From assembly GCF_022376445.1 (NCBI RefSeq), contig NW_025955008.1, positions 1 to 64,000 of the forward strand: DNA of 64,000 bases, given 5' to 3'. The translations under genes and the position numbers were made by a program. This document shows positions 44,511-55,400 of this stretch, piece by piece; the first letter of the stretch is position 1, and every line of letters starts with the position of its first letter. Source of the DNA: Fomitopsis serialis (Eukaryota > Basidiomycota > Agaricomycetes > Polyporales > Fomitopsidaceae). Under the pieces are notes generated by a model that had not been told where the DNA came from, did no database searches, and saw only the letters and a program-made list of their open reading frames with translations.

Positions 44511-45568
44511 CCAAGAAGCCGAGACACTCATGTCAGCGGGACGACAACGCGCGCCCGGGCCGTAGACGTTCAAACGGTTGAACGTAGCAGCGTACTTCGT
44601 CCGAGTGGTGAGCTACAAGCCCTCCGTATACTCGAAATACGGACATCTCATTTCGAGTATACGGGGGACATTGCCGTCCTTGAACCAGACGGCCGGCTTT
44701 GCATCCTCCGCGTCGAAGTCCGAGTCTACACAGGATCGTTTCCTCGGACTAGCCCTGGAGACATACGCCACCGCCGCGTTATCCATTGGAGATGTCGATG
44801 GCCTTGACGCCCACTGGCACTGGTTTTGCGGCGATGAATAGCACGAATAGACCAGGAGAGAAAGAGTGCAACGGGGGTGGATTGAGAATTTGAAAGGTAA
44901 GGTGGGGGAACACCTTCAAGCCGGGATCATATACACGCTGCCACGTCACTCGCAGTGGTATGCGTTGTCCGAGCACGCCTGAGGAGGAGGGCGGCGGGGG
45001 GAAAGCAGAGGGCGGGGCAGGGAAGCACGCCGGGGCTCGCATGCTCGAGCAGGAGGTAGTGGTGGAGGAATCTCACCGCAGCGACGCGGTATACTCACTG
45101 AATGCGAACAGTGATGTACCTGCGCCGGGCCGGCCTGAGTCCATGTCGAGAGCTGCCCTCGAGCGGTATCGTCCCCGGTGCGTCCAGCCGCAGGTCGCAA
45201 ATGGATATAAAAGTTGAGCTGACGAGAGAGCCTGGACGCAGGAGCTGCGATTCACACCGTAGAATTCATGTGCCGAGTTGAGGTAGACTTCCCGGTGTTC
45301 AGAAGCTTGCCCACCTGCGAGCATATGAACAGCGGCTTGAGGATGCGTGAACGAGACTCTCGACAGCCACCACCTCGACCAGGCGACACTTGTCCTGGAC
45401 TGGACTGATGCAACCTCAGCCGGAATCGAGCAACTCGCGTACAAGCTCAGCAGAGGGACACGTGAATCCTCATGAGCATAGTGCCGTGTTCAAAACTTTT
45501 GTGTAGTGACCGGCAGGGCAATAAAAAGCGACATGCGAATCAAGATGAGAACCATTAGTCGACCTACT
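44511..45568. other. intergenic, no supported gene
   Basis: A minus-strand frame of 123 codons (45073-45444) looks ordinary but has no recognisable domain or exon partners. A near-palindrome (CGTTCAAACGGTTGAACG) sits at about 44568. Confidence 0.35.
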
Positions 45569-48329
45569 TCAGAGCGAGCCCAGCCACATCCAGACGTGCA
45601 TCTCATCCCCATCCACTGTCTCCTCAAGACTGACGCGCACATTCGTATTCGCCTGGACTATCCGTTCCACCCCCTCCCATATATGCTTTCGTGTTTCAAC
45701 TAGATGCTCGTCCTGCAACAGTTCATCGCGTAGGCGTAGCGAGACTAGATACGGCCGCTGAGCGCTCGTAGGATCGTCACGATGCATGCGTGACTGCCTC
45801 TGCAACCTCGCAAGGACTATCTGGACGGTCCGGGCGACACGATCTGCCTCGGCAGCCGCTTTCCGCTGCCGTCGCCTAATCACCGGAACCCCAAGAGTAA
45901 TCAAAGTGGCTGCTGTGAATTTGGTGGCAAAGTCGTAACTTGGATCGTGTGGATTGTCTAGAAAACGTACCGATGATGCAATATTGATATCCTGCCCACA
46001 CCTTCATAGCTTGGAGCTTGAGCGTACAGGCCCAAGTCAGATGCGGCTGCCTGTGCGCAATGTACAGTTTCCCACTAAACTTCCGTCAGAGTATTCCCTT
46101 GGGATCCCCAGGTCGTTCACTCACTCCATGCCCTCCTCGACTATGAACTCTGTAGTGCGCCCCGGGTTCATACTTAAATCGCTCAGGAAGTCATGTATTA
46201 CGGGGAACCAATCGAGCTAAGTAGAAACACCAGTAAGCACAATAATCAATGGCCCACCACGAAAAGACACTGACCGACATGCGTGCCCTGACCTTGCTTT
46301 CCAGCACATGGACTTCTAGGCCCCATTGCTGTGCTCCATCTGCGCCCGTGGTGGAGCCATCGGCTCTCTCGCCATGCGCCCCGCAGACCCGGCGACCCCG
46401 CACCTCAGCTAAGACCCAAGCGACTTCACCGCGTATTCGGTGCATGCGTTGCGCTCGTTCAACGTCCTCTACGCACTGTGGAGGCAACGCGAAGGGGCCG
46501 ACTGCAGGCAGGCCGTCTAGAAGCCTCGAGACTGATGCGTGTATCGTCCGAATTGCGAGGCTTTGCGAGTGGAGGCCCTCCGCGCGGGAAAATGTGGCCG
46601 GAGAGGGTGAAGACGAACGGCCAGGGAGGAGCGACAGGACTGGATGCGGAGCGATGACAAAGCCTTGCCTGCAACGTACCGTGGAAGAAGTGCACGTCGA
46701 ATAAGCTGGACACGGCGTACAGGCGTCAGGAACGAATATAGAAAGAGTTGCTGCTAAGACCTCCATGTGCTGCGCATTGATTTTCTCGGTGTCTGTGTCC
46801 GCCTTGCAGCTTTCGGCCATATCTTGGTCGTTGAGAAGGCCTGACCTGGTCGCACTGATGCGCTTCCTGAGGCCCTCCAAGGCAGGGTTCGTGTCGGTCT
46901 CGGCGTCACAAAAGCCGATAAGCAGGGATTTCGCCCGGAAGTTATTGAGTAACCCGAGAATCGGGACAGCGAGTAGCAGGAGAGCAATCCACAACGATGT
47001 GGATGGGCGGGCATAACATTGTCTGTTAGATCCTTGGGTGCTGGGGCGGCGGGAGCGCATGGATAGCCGTGATCGCGACGAACGGTCTAACTGGGAGACT
47101 GGCGTGTCAATCCGTGGTTTTGAGACAGCGGTGCGGCTGTCTGCTGTGCCAAGGACCCCATCCCCGCCGTCGCGGCCTTTGGAGGCTTGCGCAACCCATC
47201 CGCTCGGTATAGTGGAGCGTTCCGCCGTCCTGCCGTCCTGCGCACGGGCTGTACACGCGTATACACTCGACATGTTCCTGTTAGCCACGCCCGACCGGCT
47301 GGGATGGCTTTCCGCGGTTGGGCCGAGGAGGGTTGAGTGAGTGAACGCGGGCGGCGGCACCCCAGGGGAGTTGTTGCTTCTCCCGTCTCGGTCATTGGAA
47401 TGGCCTGCAGGCGTGTGAAATGCTGAAGAACGCCTGGAACCAGCCTGAAAGATGTTGTTATTAACCCAGCCCGAGTCCTCGGGACGACCGCCTGCGGCTG
47501 CGCTAAGTTCATTTGGAGCCGGCGGCGATTTGATTGTTGGGAGTTGCGTAAGCGGGCCAGGTACTGCAGAGAACTGGCCACTGGATTGGCATGTGCTGCT
47601 ACTGATGTGCCCGTGGCGGTTGAGTCCCACATCCTGGGATTCGGGAGCTTGTGGCGTTGAGCGCACCTGACGCCGGGGAGGGGTGCGGTGCACCCGAGAA
47701 GAGCTAGAACCAGACTGGAAGATGTTTTGGTTGATCCAACCGGAGTCCGAAGGATCGTTCGTGACTATCTTCGGTTCACAAGGAGTCGCGCTGGCCTGCT
47801 TTGGGGCAGGCGTGCGGCGTGCTAAAGACTGCGGTTAATGCCAAAAAGTCAGTGGATCTTAGTAACTGAAAGAGGATGTTCACCGCACATTACCCAGTAA
47901 TTCGGGGGTGCCCGACGCTGCAACAGGATGATGGGCGACCTGAGAGTGGCGGGTGCCACTCCACGAAGAGCTCCCCTTGGTTTGTAGGGATTGGCTTGCA
48001 GCTGGCACCTTGGGAGGCTCCTAGACAGAAAATATGAGCAGCAGGAAGCCACACATACGTGAACAAAATACCGGTCGGGCCGGGGGACTTCGCAGAGGGC
48101 CTTGTCGCTCCACATATGTCGGTGACCCACACGACGACTGGGGGGCCCTGGGTTGAATCTCGACGTTGAATAGACGCACCAACTGCGACTTTGTGTAGTC
48201 TGTAGGATGTGCCACTCCGTGATGAAGGAAGACAGACCGGAGCTGCGGCACTGTAAGCCTGTTCGCGTCGAAGCCAGGTTCTAGATATGCACCAGCCGCA
48301 ATGATGTCTGCAGAAGTCGCCCAGGGCAT
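45569..48329 (-). CDS. SRC1: MAN1/Src1-type inner nuclear membrane protein (HeH plus MSC domains)
   Basis: Six exons (48329-48072, 48020-47894, 47821-46275, 46216-46125, 46074-45971, 45912-45569) with introns of 50-72 nt splice exactly to 823 residues. The N-terminus is a HeH/LEM-like helix-extension-helix (FDANRLTVPQLRSVFLHHG, about residues 15-55), which in this family contacts DNA or chromatin factors. A long Ser/Pro-rich linker has two copies of DSGW-x2-NIFQ-x-GS. Transmembrane helix 1 is at about residues 404-422, followed by GFCDAETDTN and the Cys-rich lumenal box (CTPCPAYSTC), as in the Man1-Src1 C-terminal domain. Transmembrane helix 2 (CIIAATLITLGVPVI, about 706-722) precedes the C-terminal winged-helix-like part ending WMWLG. 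Length and order match the family. It acts at the nuclear envelope in chromatin tethering. This is the best-preserved core gene in the window. Confidence 0.92.
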
Positions 48330-49575
48330 TTTGCCAACCCGGGTCCCATCGTCGCGCTGCCTACGTCGACGTTATAACCATCCGCTACCCAATTGACCAC
48401 CGTTTCATGCGTCCTTTGTCCTATCGCCAGGCTGTGGCTCACGCAGCTGAGTTGGCGCGGGGTTCGGGCCGGAATGACGCGGCCTAGGTATGCCGCGTCG
48501 TGTACTCGCACCTTGGCAAGCCATTGAATTGATTCGTGTTACGGTTAACGCTGGAAGCGCCTCCTCCTCAAGCATTATACATTCCTGACAGAGTGACCAG
48601 GGATCGTCCGGTATGAGGGTCGCGCTGCAAGACGCAGCCAAGCACGAGACTCGAGGGGGCCATTGAGGGTGACCACCGGCTTGCTCGCCAAGGCTTCACG
48701 ACTCCGCTGAGCCAGCCGAGGTGAATGGACTCATCAGGGAGCTGGCAGACGTGTTGCTGAGGGAGGTAGTGCGGTGGCCAGTGGGCGATCGCATCAAGGT
48801 GTGGGCAGACGGGTTGGCGAGCCCGCTGAGACGATATAGCAAGGGGGTGCGTTGGTGAGCCGCGCACGTCTGGAAATTTGTCGACGTATCGCGCGCACAA
48901 CATCAGGAGAGCAAACACTAGAACGAGTAGGTGAGCGCGTCAGGGAGTCAGTGGACGCGGCAGTGGGGGGATGGATACGGTTGCGCGCGACGGTTAGGAA
49001 TCGAGCGCAATAACGAAGTCGTTGTGAAAAGCAAGGGGGCGATCGCATCAGCAATGGGGCAGACACATTGGCGGGTGAACAAGGTGGCCATGGCATGCAT
49101 GTAGCGTATATCATCCAGTAGCAGTGACAGCCGCGCGCCCTTCCATCTCCCCCCGCTGTAGCAAATCAGCGCGCATACGCCATTGTGAAGTGAAGCGGAC
49201 ACACCGATAGCCCTGTGCATCAGTCGCATAATGTGATCGGCGCCGCGTCTATGTCAATATATTCGTCCGTCACCGGGCCCTCAATTGAGGTCTGGGAAGC
49301 GAACTCGGTCAAAGTCGCGTCGCAGCTGATCGCCGAGCACCCGAGCCTCGAGTCGGGAAAGTTGTGCAGAATGGTGATCCCCTCCGTGCGCCGCATAATC
49401 GGTGGAACGTGGTTGATATACGCCGCCGATTCCTCTGAACTGATATTGCTAAGAGTAGGATTTAGGATGGGGGTCGAAGGAGTGTTGGTCACTTTGAGAA
49501 TTGAGGTGGTTGTCGCTAGCCACAGACGTCACTCCCTGAAGTACGTCCATCGGCGTCTCGGGCGACCCTCCAACG
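48330..49575. other. intergenic; one unrecognised 90-codon ORF
   Basis: The upstream side of the MAN1/Src1 gene. A minus-strand ORF at 49220-49492 lies just downstream of the small gene at 49576-49940 and could be a further exon if the stop at 49576 were spliced out, but no good splice pair joins them. Confidence 0.35.
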
Positions 49576-49940
49576 TCAATTCCCGCTCTCGAGACGAAGC
49601 AAGTCGTCGACTACGGTTCCGAGACTCTTGACGACGTCTTCAACGCGGAGACGCGTCGTGGGAGGGTCGGCACCACGTAGCCTCATCGTTGGAGTCGGGA
49701 ATTCGACCAATCTTCGAAGCTTCAAGTCATAGCTGGCGACGATCGTGGATTCGTCAGGCAACGATATAGCATCTGTGAAGTTGAGATATTGGCGGGCAAG
49801 GTCTGAGCCTTGACCAGTTTACGCGGCGCACTATCAATCAGATTGCAGACGTAGGTCATGTTGACGGCTTCCTTGGCTGCGGCCACACGTCTGAGAGCGA
49901 GGTGGCGGGTGAACTCGGCTAGGTAGCATTTAGTCGCCAT
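49576..49940 (-). CDS. small hypothetical protein, two exons
   Basis: Exons 49940-49823 and 49772-49576 with a 50-nt intron (GTAAAC...CACAG) give 104 residues in frame. The first exon is a helical segment (FTRHLALRRVAAAKEAVNM), the second has SYDLKLRRLVEFPTPTMRL and a C-terminal helix (VVKSLGTVVDDLLRLE). I recognise no family. Support is limited to an ATG start, a canonical intron and continuous frame. Confidence 0.45.
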
Positions 49941-50168
49941 GGAGTCATAGTAGCCGGCAGAGGCGACATACTGAGAACCGGCTCGTATGTATTGCCAGGA
50001 TGGCTAAGCACATAGCTGGTTGCAAAGTTGAGCCCCTGGACGGGCTCAAGTTTTGATACACATAGCTTCGCTCATGCGTAGCCCGAACCGTTAGCCCGGA
50101 AACGCCAGCTCCAGTATCGCTACCTGCGAGATCGACGAAAGTTGATCTCACAGGACGGCGCGTGCCGG

Positions 50169-50990
50169 CTAGGGGAAGTGGGGCGAAATCGCCTCGAGGA
50201 TCCGACCCCTTTGGACTGCGTCGGAGTACCATGACTTAAACGGGAGCAGACGACGGGGAGCAGTGATGATCACAGAGGGCCAAGCGGTTCGCGGCGCGCC
50301 GCCAGAGTACCTGGTCTGGGTGAACTCCTCGATCGCCTGCGTGCTGGTAACGTCGCTCGAGAGGGTACCGCTCTCCTTGGGGGCTTCGTACGACATGACA
50401 TCCACGCTGGGCAGGAAAGGTACCCCGAGTACAACGTCGGGGATGGGGTTGGTGGTCGGTGGACTGGATCATCCCCACGCAGTACAAGCCTGCGGTGGAC
50501 GAGGAGGTCGAGATATCAAGAATGTGGAGAGGGATCTTGGTGCGATCGCCATGTTGTCCGACATCGTGCGAGGAACGTAGTCTACATTGCGACGACCTCA
50601 CTCACACGTTCCGTCATGCGCAGCCGAGATCCAGAAGGCAGCAGATATTTCGCTTGACCGGAGGGGTCGTAGTTGTCGTTTGTGACGAGGTCGCTGAACC
50701 CGACCTTGCTCGGGTCGGGCACGAGATTTGAAGGGTGAACGCCGACACTAAGAACGGAAGAGACGTCATCGAAGCCAGGATGCCTAAGAGAGCGGGAGGA
50801 GAACGGCGCGGATGGCACGCTGGCGGAAGACGCCATACCGAAGAGGTTGGCGGCGAGGGCGTTGCCATCGTCAGTGGCGATACTGAAGTAGATGGACGAA
50901 ACGGAGGCGAGGGCGAGCCCGAGGATGCCGCTAGTAGAGAAGTTCGAGCGGTTCGTCGTCTAGGGACGAGACAGCACCTGCACGGCACGG
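50169..50990 (-). pseudogene. aspartic protease (A1-like) pseudogene, copy 2
   Basis: Reads, in broken frames on the minus strand, GILGLALASVSSIY, FDDVSSVLSVGVHPSNLVPD, GLYCVGMIQSTD and IPDVVLGVPFLPSVDVMSYE. This order, ending in the D-x-V-L-G-x-P-F-L element, is that of the second half of fungal pepsin-like aspartic proteases. The catalytic Asp motifs are not included and there is no initiator. It shares 50634-51008 with copy 1 almost base for base, and is the uninterrupted version of the site where the hAT-like element sits in copy 1. Confidence 0.6.
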
Positions 50991-51002
50991 AGAGACGGTA
51001 GC

Positions 51003-51844
51003 ACGAAGGGCGGGGCGGAAGACGGGGGCGAGACGACCGGGCGCAGGGGTGAGGTGGGCAAACAATCGGCTTCTTTGACGCGATGCGCGATCAACAAGTA
51101 CGCACCTAGCGGCCCGTTTGTGATGCAGTATTCACCAAGCGAAACGGCGTCCCATACTGAATCTCGGAGGTAGGATAGCGCAAAGGAGGCATGACGACTT
51201 TGAGCGGAACGTGGACGCAATCCACTGCACTCAATCAGTAACGAACGAATAGGCAGACACGTAAGCTACGCACTCGAGTCAGCGGAGCTGGTGTCCACTT
51301 GGAGGGAGAGGTTTTGGCAGCCACCGTCGACGAGGACAGGGAGAGTGTAGACGCTACAGGACGTTCAGCTTACGGACCCGCATACGATACACCACATAAC
51401 GCGCATTCCGCCCGGCTTGTGTTTCCTAGATTCTCGCTCCTTGACATCGACCGGGTGCTGGTAAAGCCAGTGGCGCGACGTCAAGAACAGATCCTCGCTA
51501 CTGATACACCGACTCGGTGAGGAGCTACAACGGTAGCACTCTTGCCACCCCTCTCGATCCACGATCGTCTCCCGCTCCGCTCCCTTTCATGAGCGGGTCT
51601 TCGCGCGCGACGTGACAGCGGGAGGAACGCGCATCGGGCGATCTGCTGCTGAGGTCGTCCAAGTCGTTGCCGTTGGCTGTATCCGAGATGCAGCGAGTTA
51701 ACGGAGCGGGCCGCGTAGACTGAGATGATGACAGGAAGGAGCGACGCGGGGTGAATAGACGTAGGTTGTTGGCGGTCATACGCTCTGGAGCAGACGCGCG
51801 TGCGAAGCAACGTACGGGCGGGACCCATGAACGAGAAATCGGAA
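51003..51844. repeat. segmental duplicate of 4913-5754 (empty-site copy)
   Basis: Continuous with the aspartic-protease pseudogene at GTAGCACGAAGGGCGGGGCG, i.e. with a single CGAAGGGC and no insertion. This is the pre-insertion form of the 1645-4912 locus. Confidence 0.85.
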
Positions 51845-52779
51845 AACAGACATGCAGGCAAATGAGTGAACGAGCGCACAGGTAAGCAAATTCGAGCGAA
51901 CCTCGGAGAACGTGCGCGCGCGAGTATAAGCGTAACCTGGGTAACCCGTCTGCACGCGACCGGGCGATCGCATATAGTGACTGACTAATGAACGAGTGGA
52001 TCAGTGAACGTGAGGTAGATACACGCTATCAATGGCGTACCTTCAATAATATTCCGGGCACTCCTCGCCCCACCTCCGTCTACGTTGTCCTTGCCTCCTC
52101 CTCCCTCCGAGTCTGCATCTGACGCGCTATGGGCAGCCCAATTGTGCCGGAGTGGACTCACACATATAATTCGCAAGTCCACGAATAGCTGCAGTGAGGA
52201 AAACAGCAGGAGACATAGCGCAGCGGATGGTCGAAGAAGGGAGGACGAGAAGGAAACCCACCTGGGCGAATAAACGCTCAGGGAAACGCGAAGCGCCCAC
52301 TTCTCAGACAGAGTTTAATAAAGTCTTGCGTGAGTTTGATAACTGATCGTACGTTAGAGGTAAGTACTCTGAAAGTGACTACGGTCCTTGAATAAGCCAA
52401 GCCTGCGATTGAATATTGAATAGTCAGCCAACGGAGCGATCAGCCCCGTCTAAACCAATGGGACGTGCTTCCTCCATGGCTTTCTACGCCACGAAACCAA
52501 ATTGCACTCAATGTTCTTTCTCGGTAGCAAGTGTAGACTGGCAACCGGGTTCCGTGAGCACGCGGGTGGCTCTCCGAGATGCTGTCCACAGAAAGTTTGC
52601 AGAATGCATCGTCTAACGGGTGAGCAATGAGCACTATAGTGACTTCGCTAGTTGTCTGAGCTAAGCTTACTACATAATGATGCAACTACGAAACGCCGGA
52701 GGCAGCGATGAACATATAAGAACGCTGCGATGCCCTCGACTGGTGTCCTGCTGCTACCTGATCAACACGCTCACCGGCC
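51845..52779. other. intergenic, no feature seen
   Basis: From the end of the duplication to the next pseudogene; short ORFs only. Confidence 0.4.
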
Positions 52780-53606
52780 ATGTCGTTTCTAGTAGCGCTC
52801 CTGGGAATCATCCCTTACGACCTATTCGTTCCTTCCCAAACCGCTCCGCCGGTCCCATCGTGAGTGTGTCATGTATATTGCGTCTCCGTCGCCTCCGTGT
52901 TTGATCGTGTTGCCTGACAACAGCGGGGTCACTCTCTACTTCGCTTCCGAGGTACACGATTTCCGGAAGATTACTGACCTGAACTACAACCTTGCTGAGG
53001 CGGCACCGACCTCTATGCTTGTTGCAAAGCTTTCTGGCGGGAATTGTGAGTTGTCTCCTGATGACAAGCCAGACACAGCTCGATATCTTACAGATGCTAT
53101 AATCCTATCGCCAACGGCGTTGCCCGTTGATCGATTCGACCCACCATAGATCATCCTCTCGAAAAATGTATCATTTCACGCTGACAAGGTGAGCCCTTCG
53201 TACCTGATTTCCGAACCACAGTGATTCCTGATCTGCGACTCGACAGGCAGCACTCACAGTGCATTGGTGGCACATCATCGACGGCGAGTTACAGTCGTAT
53301 CACGTCAAGCTGCGGAGTAAACAAAATTTCGGGACGTTTGTCCAGCGCTTCGAGCGGAACAGGACCGAGGGCTCGCCTGAAACCAAAGATGATGGGTTTA
53401 TGGAAGATGAAATCGCGGACCTATACGGCAACTTCCGCGCCTGCATCGAGTATGGCGCGTTCGATGAAATACTAACACATGCATGGAATATAGTTCATGA
53501 CACTCACAGGCGCATGTGGGCCACCATCGTTGGTTATGTGCTTATGTACGTGTTGTCCATGGCGTGGAAGGCTTTTGCGGTGAAAGATATACACGACTGG
53601 GAGTAG
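52780..53606 (+). pseudogene. paralog-family member with a single in-frame TAG
   Basis: Same exon order as the gene at 41406: hydrophobic exon 1 (MSFLVALLGIIPYDLF, ending at 52859 in phase 2), exon 2 from 52924 (GVTLYFASEVHDFRKITD, SMLVAKLSGGN), an intron in phase 1 of a Tyr codon, exon 3 (YAIILSPTALPV..., IILSKNVSFHADK), then LTVHWWHIIDGELQSYHVKL, a helix (FGTFVQRFERNR) and a C-terminal hydrophobic segment (MWATIVGYVLMYVLSMAW). The only defect seen is TAG at 53147-53149 in exon 3, aligned with a Ser of the 41406 protein. With one disruption and otherwise conserved splice sites it is a young pseudogene, or the stop is a sequencing error or is read through. Confidence 0.75.
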
Positions 53607-54049
53607 AGGAGGAATTAGGATTTGATCGTTTGTAATACAATAGTCGTCGCTATTATGCGCCTTCATCGCTTCGCCAAGGAGAGTATATCTTTTTGGTCAG
53701 CAACGGAGACTATGCTTCGCCGCTACAATACCGGAGAGTGAAGGACACATCGGAAATAGAAAGTACGACCCTATAGCCGGTGCGGAGCGCACTACCCCGG
53801 AACCATAAGTACGACCTGGCGTGACAGACCTGTCACACAGGTGATCACACCGCGTGCAGGTCGTCATCTCCCCCAGCACCCTGAGGCTGTCGTCGTGTCG
53901 TCCTACCACAAACGAGGTTCGTTCATCGGCCCGACCCGTCTACGTACGAGAGGCTGCGGAAGAGGACGTGTGACGAGCTGTATCGGGAACAGGTCCGTGT
54001 CCCAGATTGAGATGACCGATGTGCTTGGCTTACATGGCTTAGTGTAACA
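53607..54049. other. intergenic, no feature seen
   Basis: Between the paralog pseudogene and the tRNA synthetase fragment; it may contain eroded N-terminal synthetase sequence that I could not recognise. Confidence 0.35.
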
Positions 54050-54960
54050 GGCCGACAATCCGCTGTCCGTGTGCTGCATATATGATGGTCCTCCGTATGC
54101 TAATGGGCATCTATACATGAGTACGTGGTAATGGTAATCAAACGTATGAAATGAAGCACACCCTCACCTCACGCATGTTCGGCCATGCACTCAACACGAT
54201 ATTGAAGGACATCATTAACCGATATATATCACGTCTTGTTGGGCCATCGCGTACAGTGCGCTCTAACTGACTATACACTCATTGTCGTTACATTCCAGGC
54301 CGGGACTGTCATGGCCTCCCCATCGAAAACAAGGTGCTGAAGAAGCTGAAAGTAAGCGCATTACAGGGTTGGCCATATCTCGTGCTGACCGGTCGTAAAA
54401 AGTTGCGGAGGATCTGACGCCGCAAACTATACGGGCGGAAGCAGAGGCATTTGCTAAGGAGGAGGTTGCCAGGCAGCGGGATCAGTTCCGTCAGTTTGGC
54501 ATCATGGCGGACTGGTCGTCAGAATCGACGTATCGCACACTGGGTAGATGTTACATTGGTGGGACGTTGTGGGACGTCTCACGGAGACTCAGATCACGAA
54601 TTTGAATGTCGTCAAGACCATGGTTAAGAGAGGTTAGTTTAAAGTTACAAGTCGCTTTCATATGCACGTGCTGCTTAATTTTAACTAGGACTCATTTACA
54701 GGCAGCTTCGTCCGGTTTACTACACCGCCAAAATTTGCTCAGCTCAGCGCTGAGCGCTGAGGTTGGAGTTAGCCAGGTCGGCGGCGCAGGACGCGCGCGT
54801 CAGATCGTGCGAGGAGGCAGTCTGACCGCGGTCATTGTCAAATCGACTATTAATATTCACCGTTCTCGCGCATAGCACTGGCAGAAGGCGAATTAACGTA
54901 CATCGAAAAGCATACCTCCCACACAGTCTATGTTGCCGCAAGTTCGGGCTGGACCCAGAT
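54050..54960 (+). pseudogene. isoleucyl-tRNA synthetase fragment
   Basis: Exon-like pieces in order: YDGPPYANGHLYM, HALNTILKDIINRY (together the class I HIGH region), DCHGLPIENKVLKKLK, VAEDLTPQTIRAEAEAFAKE..., QFRQFGIMADWSS, DHEFE, LIYRQLRPVYYT, then ALAEGELTYIEKHTSHTVYV. The order and motifs are those of the catalytic core of isoleucyl-tRNA synthetase, probably the mitochondrial-type enzyme (WDCHGLPIENK, FGIMADW). Introns with GT..AG ends remain between pieces (for example GTAGATG...CTCAG near 54544-54592). A TAA after RQDHG, a TGA after AQR, a lost acceptor before HALN and short insertions show it is dead. N-terminus, editing domain and anticodon-binding domain are absent. Confidence 0.88.
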
Positions 54961-54994
54961 AGCCCGAATATGAGCACGGATCTGAAAGCTCTCG

Positions 54995-55400
54995 TCAATG
55001 GCTAGCCATCATGGTGCCCTCGCCAGCGTGATCATCGACTCGCTCGCCTACCTCTCCCTCCTCGGCGTCTTGCTCATCACGTTCCGACGCTATCACACCC
55101 ACAAGTCCGCCGAGGTCGCCGCCGCCGTCGCACATGCTAAAAGTGCTCGGCGCCGCCCCGCGGACGAGGACGGGGACGACCCTCCGCCCGGTTCGCCTAT
55201 CAGTCCGCACGGGGGCATGACGCAGGTTGGAGGCCCCGCTAGCGTACGGGCTGCTGCTGGTGATGAAGCCGTCTCAGGGGTGGCGACGCGAGCTCGTCGG
55301 GCTGATAGGAGGAATGGTTCCGGACCGCTTTCCAGGTTCAGCGAGCAGAGCGCGCTGGCAGACCTCACATTGGGTTCATCGAACTACTACGCTGACGCAT
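54995..55400 (+). pseudogene. third copy of the transmembrane-protein fragment
   Basis: On the plus strand (opposite to the other two copies) the frame reads SHHGALASVIIDSLAYLSLL, then ITFRRYHTHKSAEVAAAVAH, DEDGDDPPPGSPISP and a Ser-rich end (YYADAFASAASADE). It begins abruptly next to the tRNA synthetase fragment and diverges after about 55420. It lacks the ectodomain exon, and it is more diverged from copies A and B than they are from each other. Confidence 0.65.
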
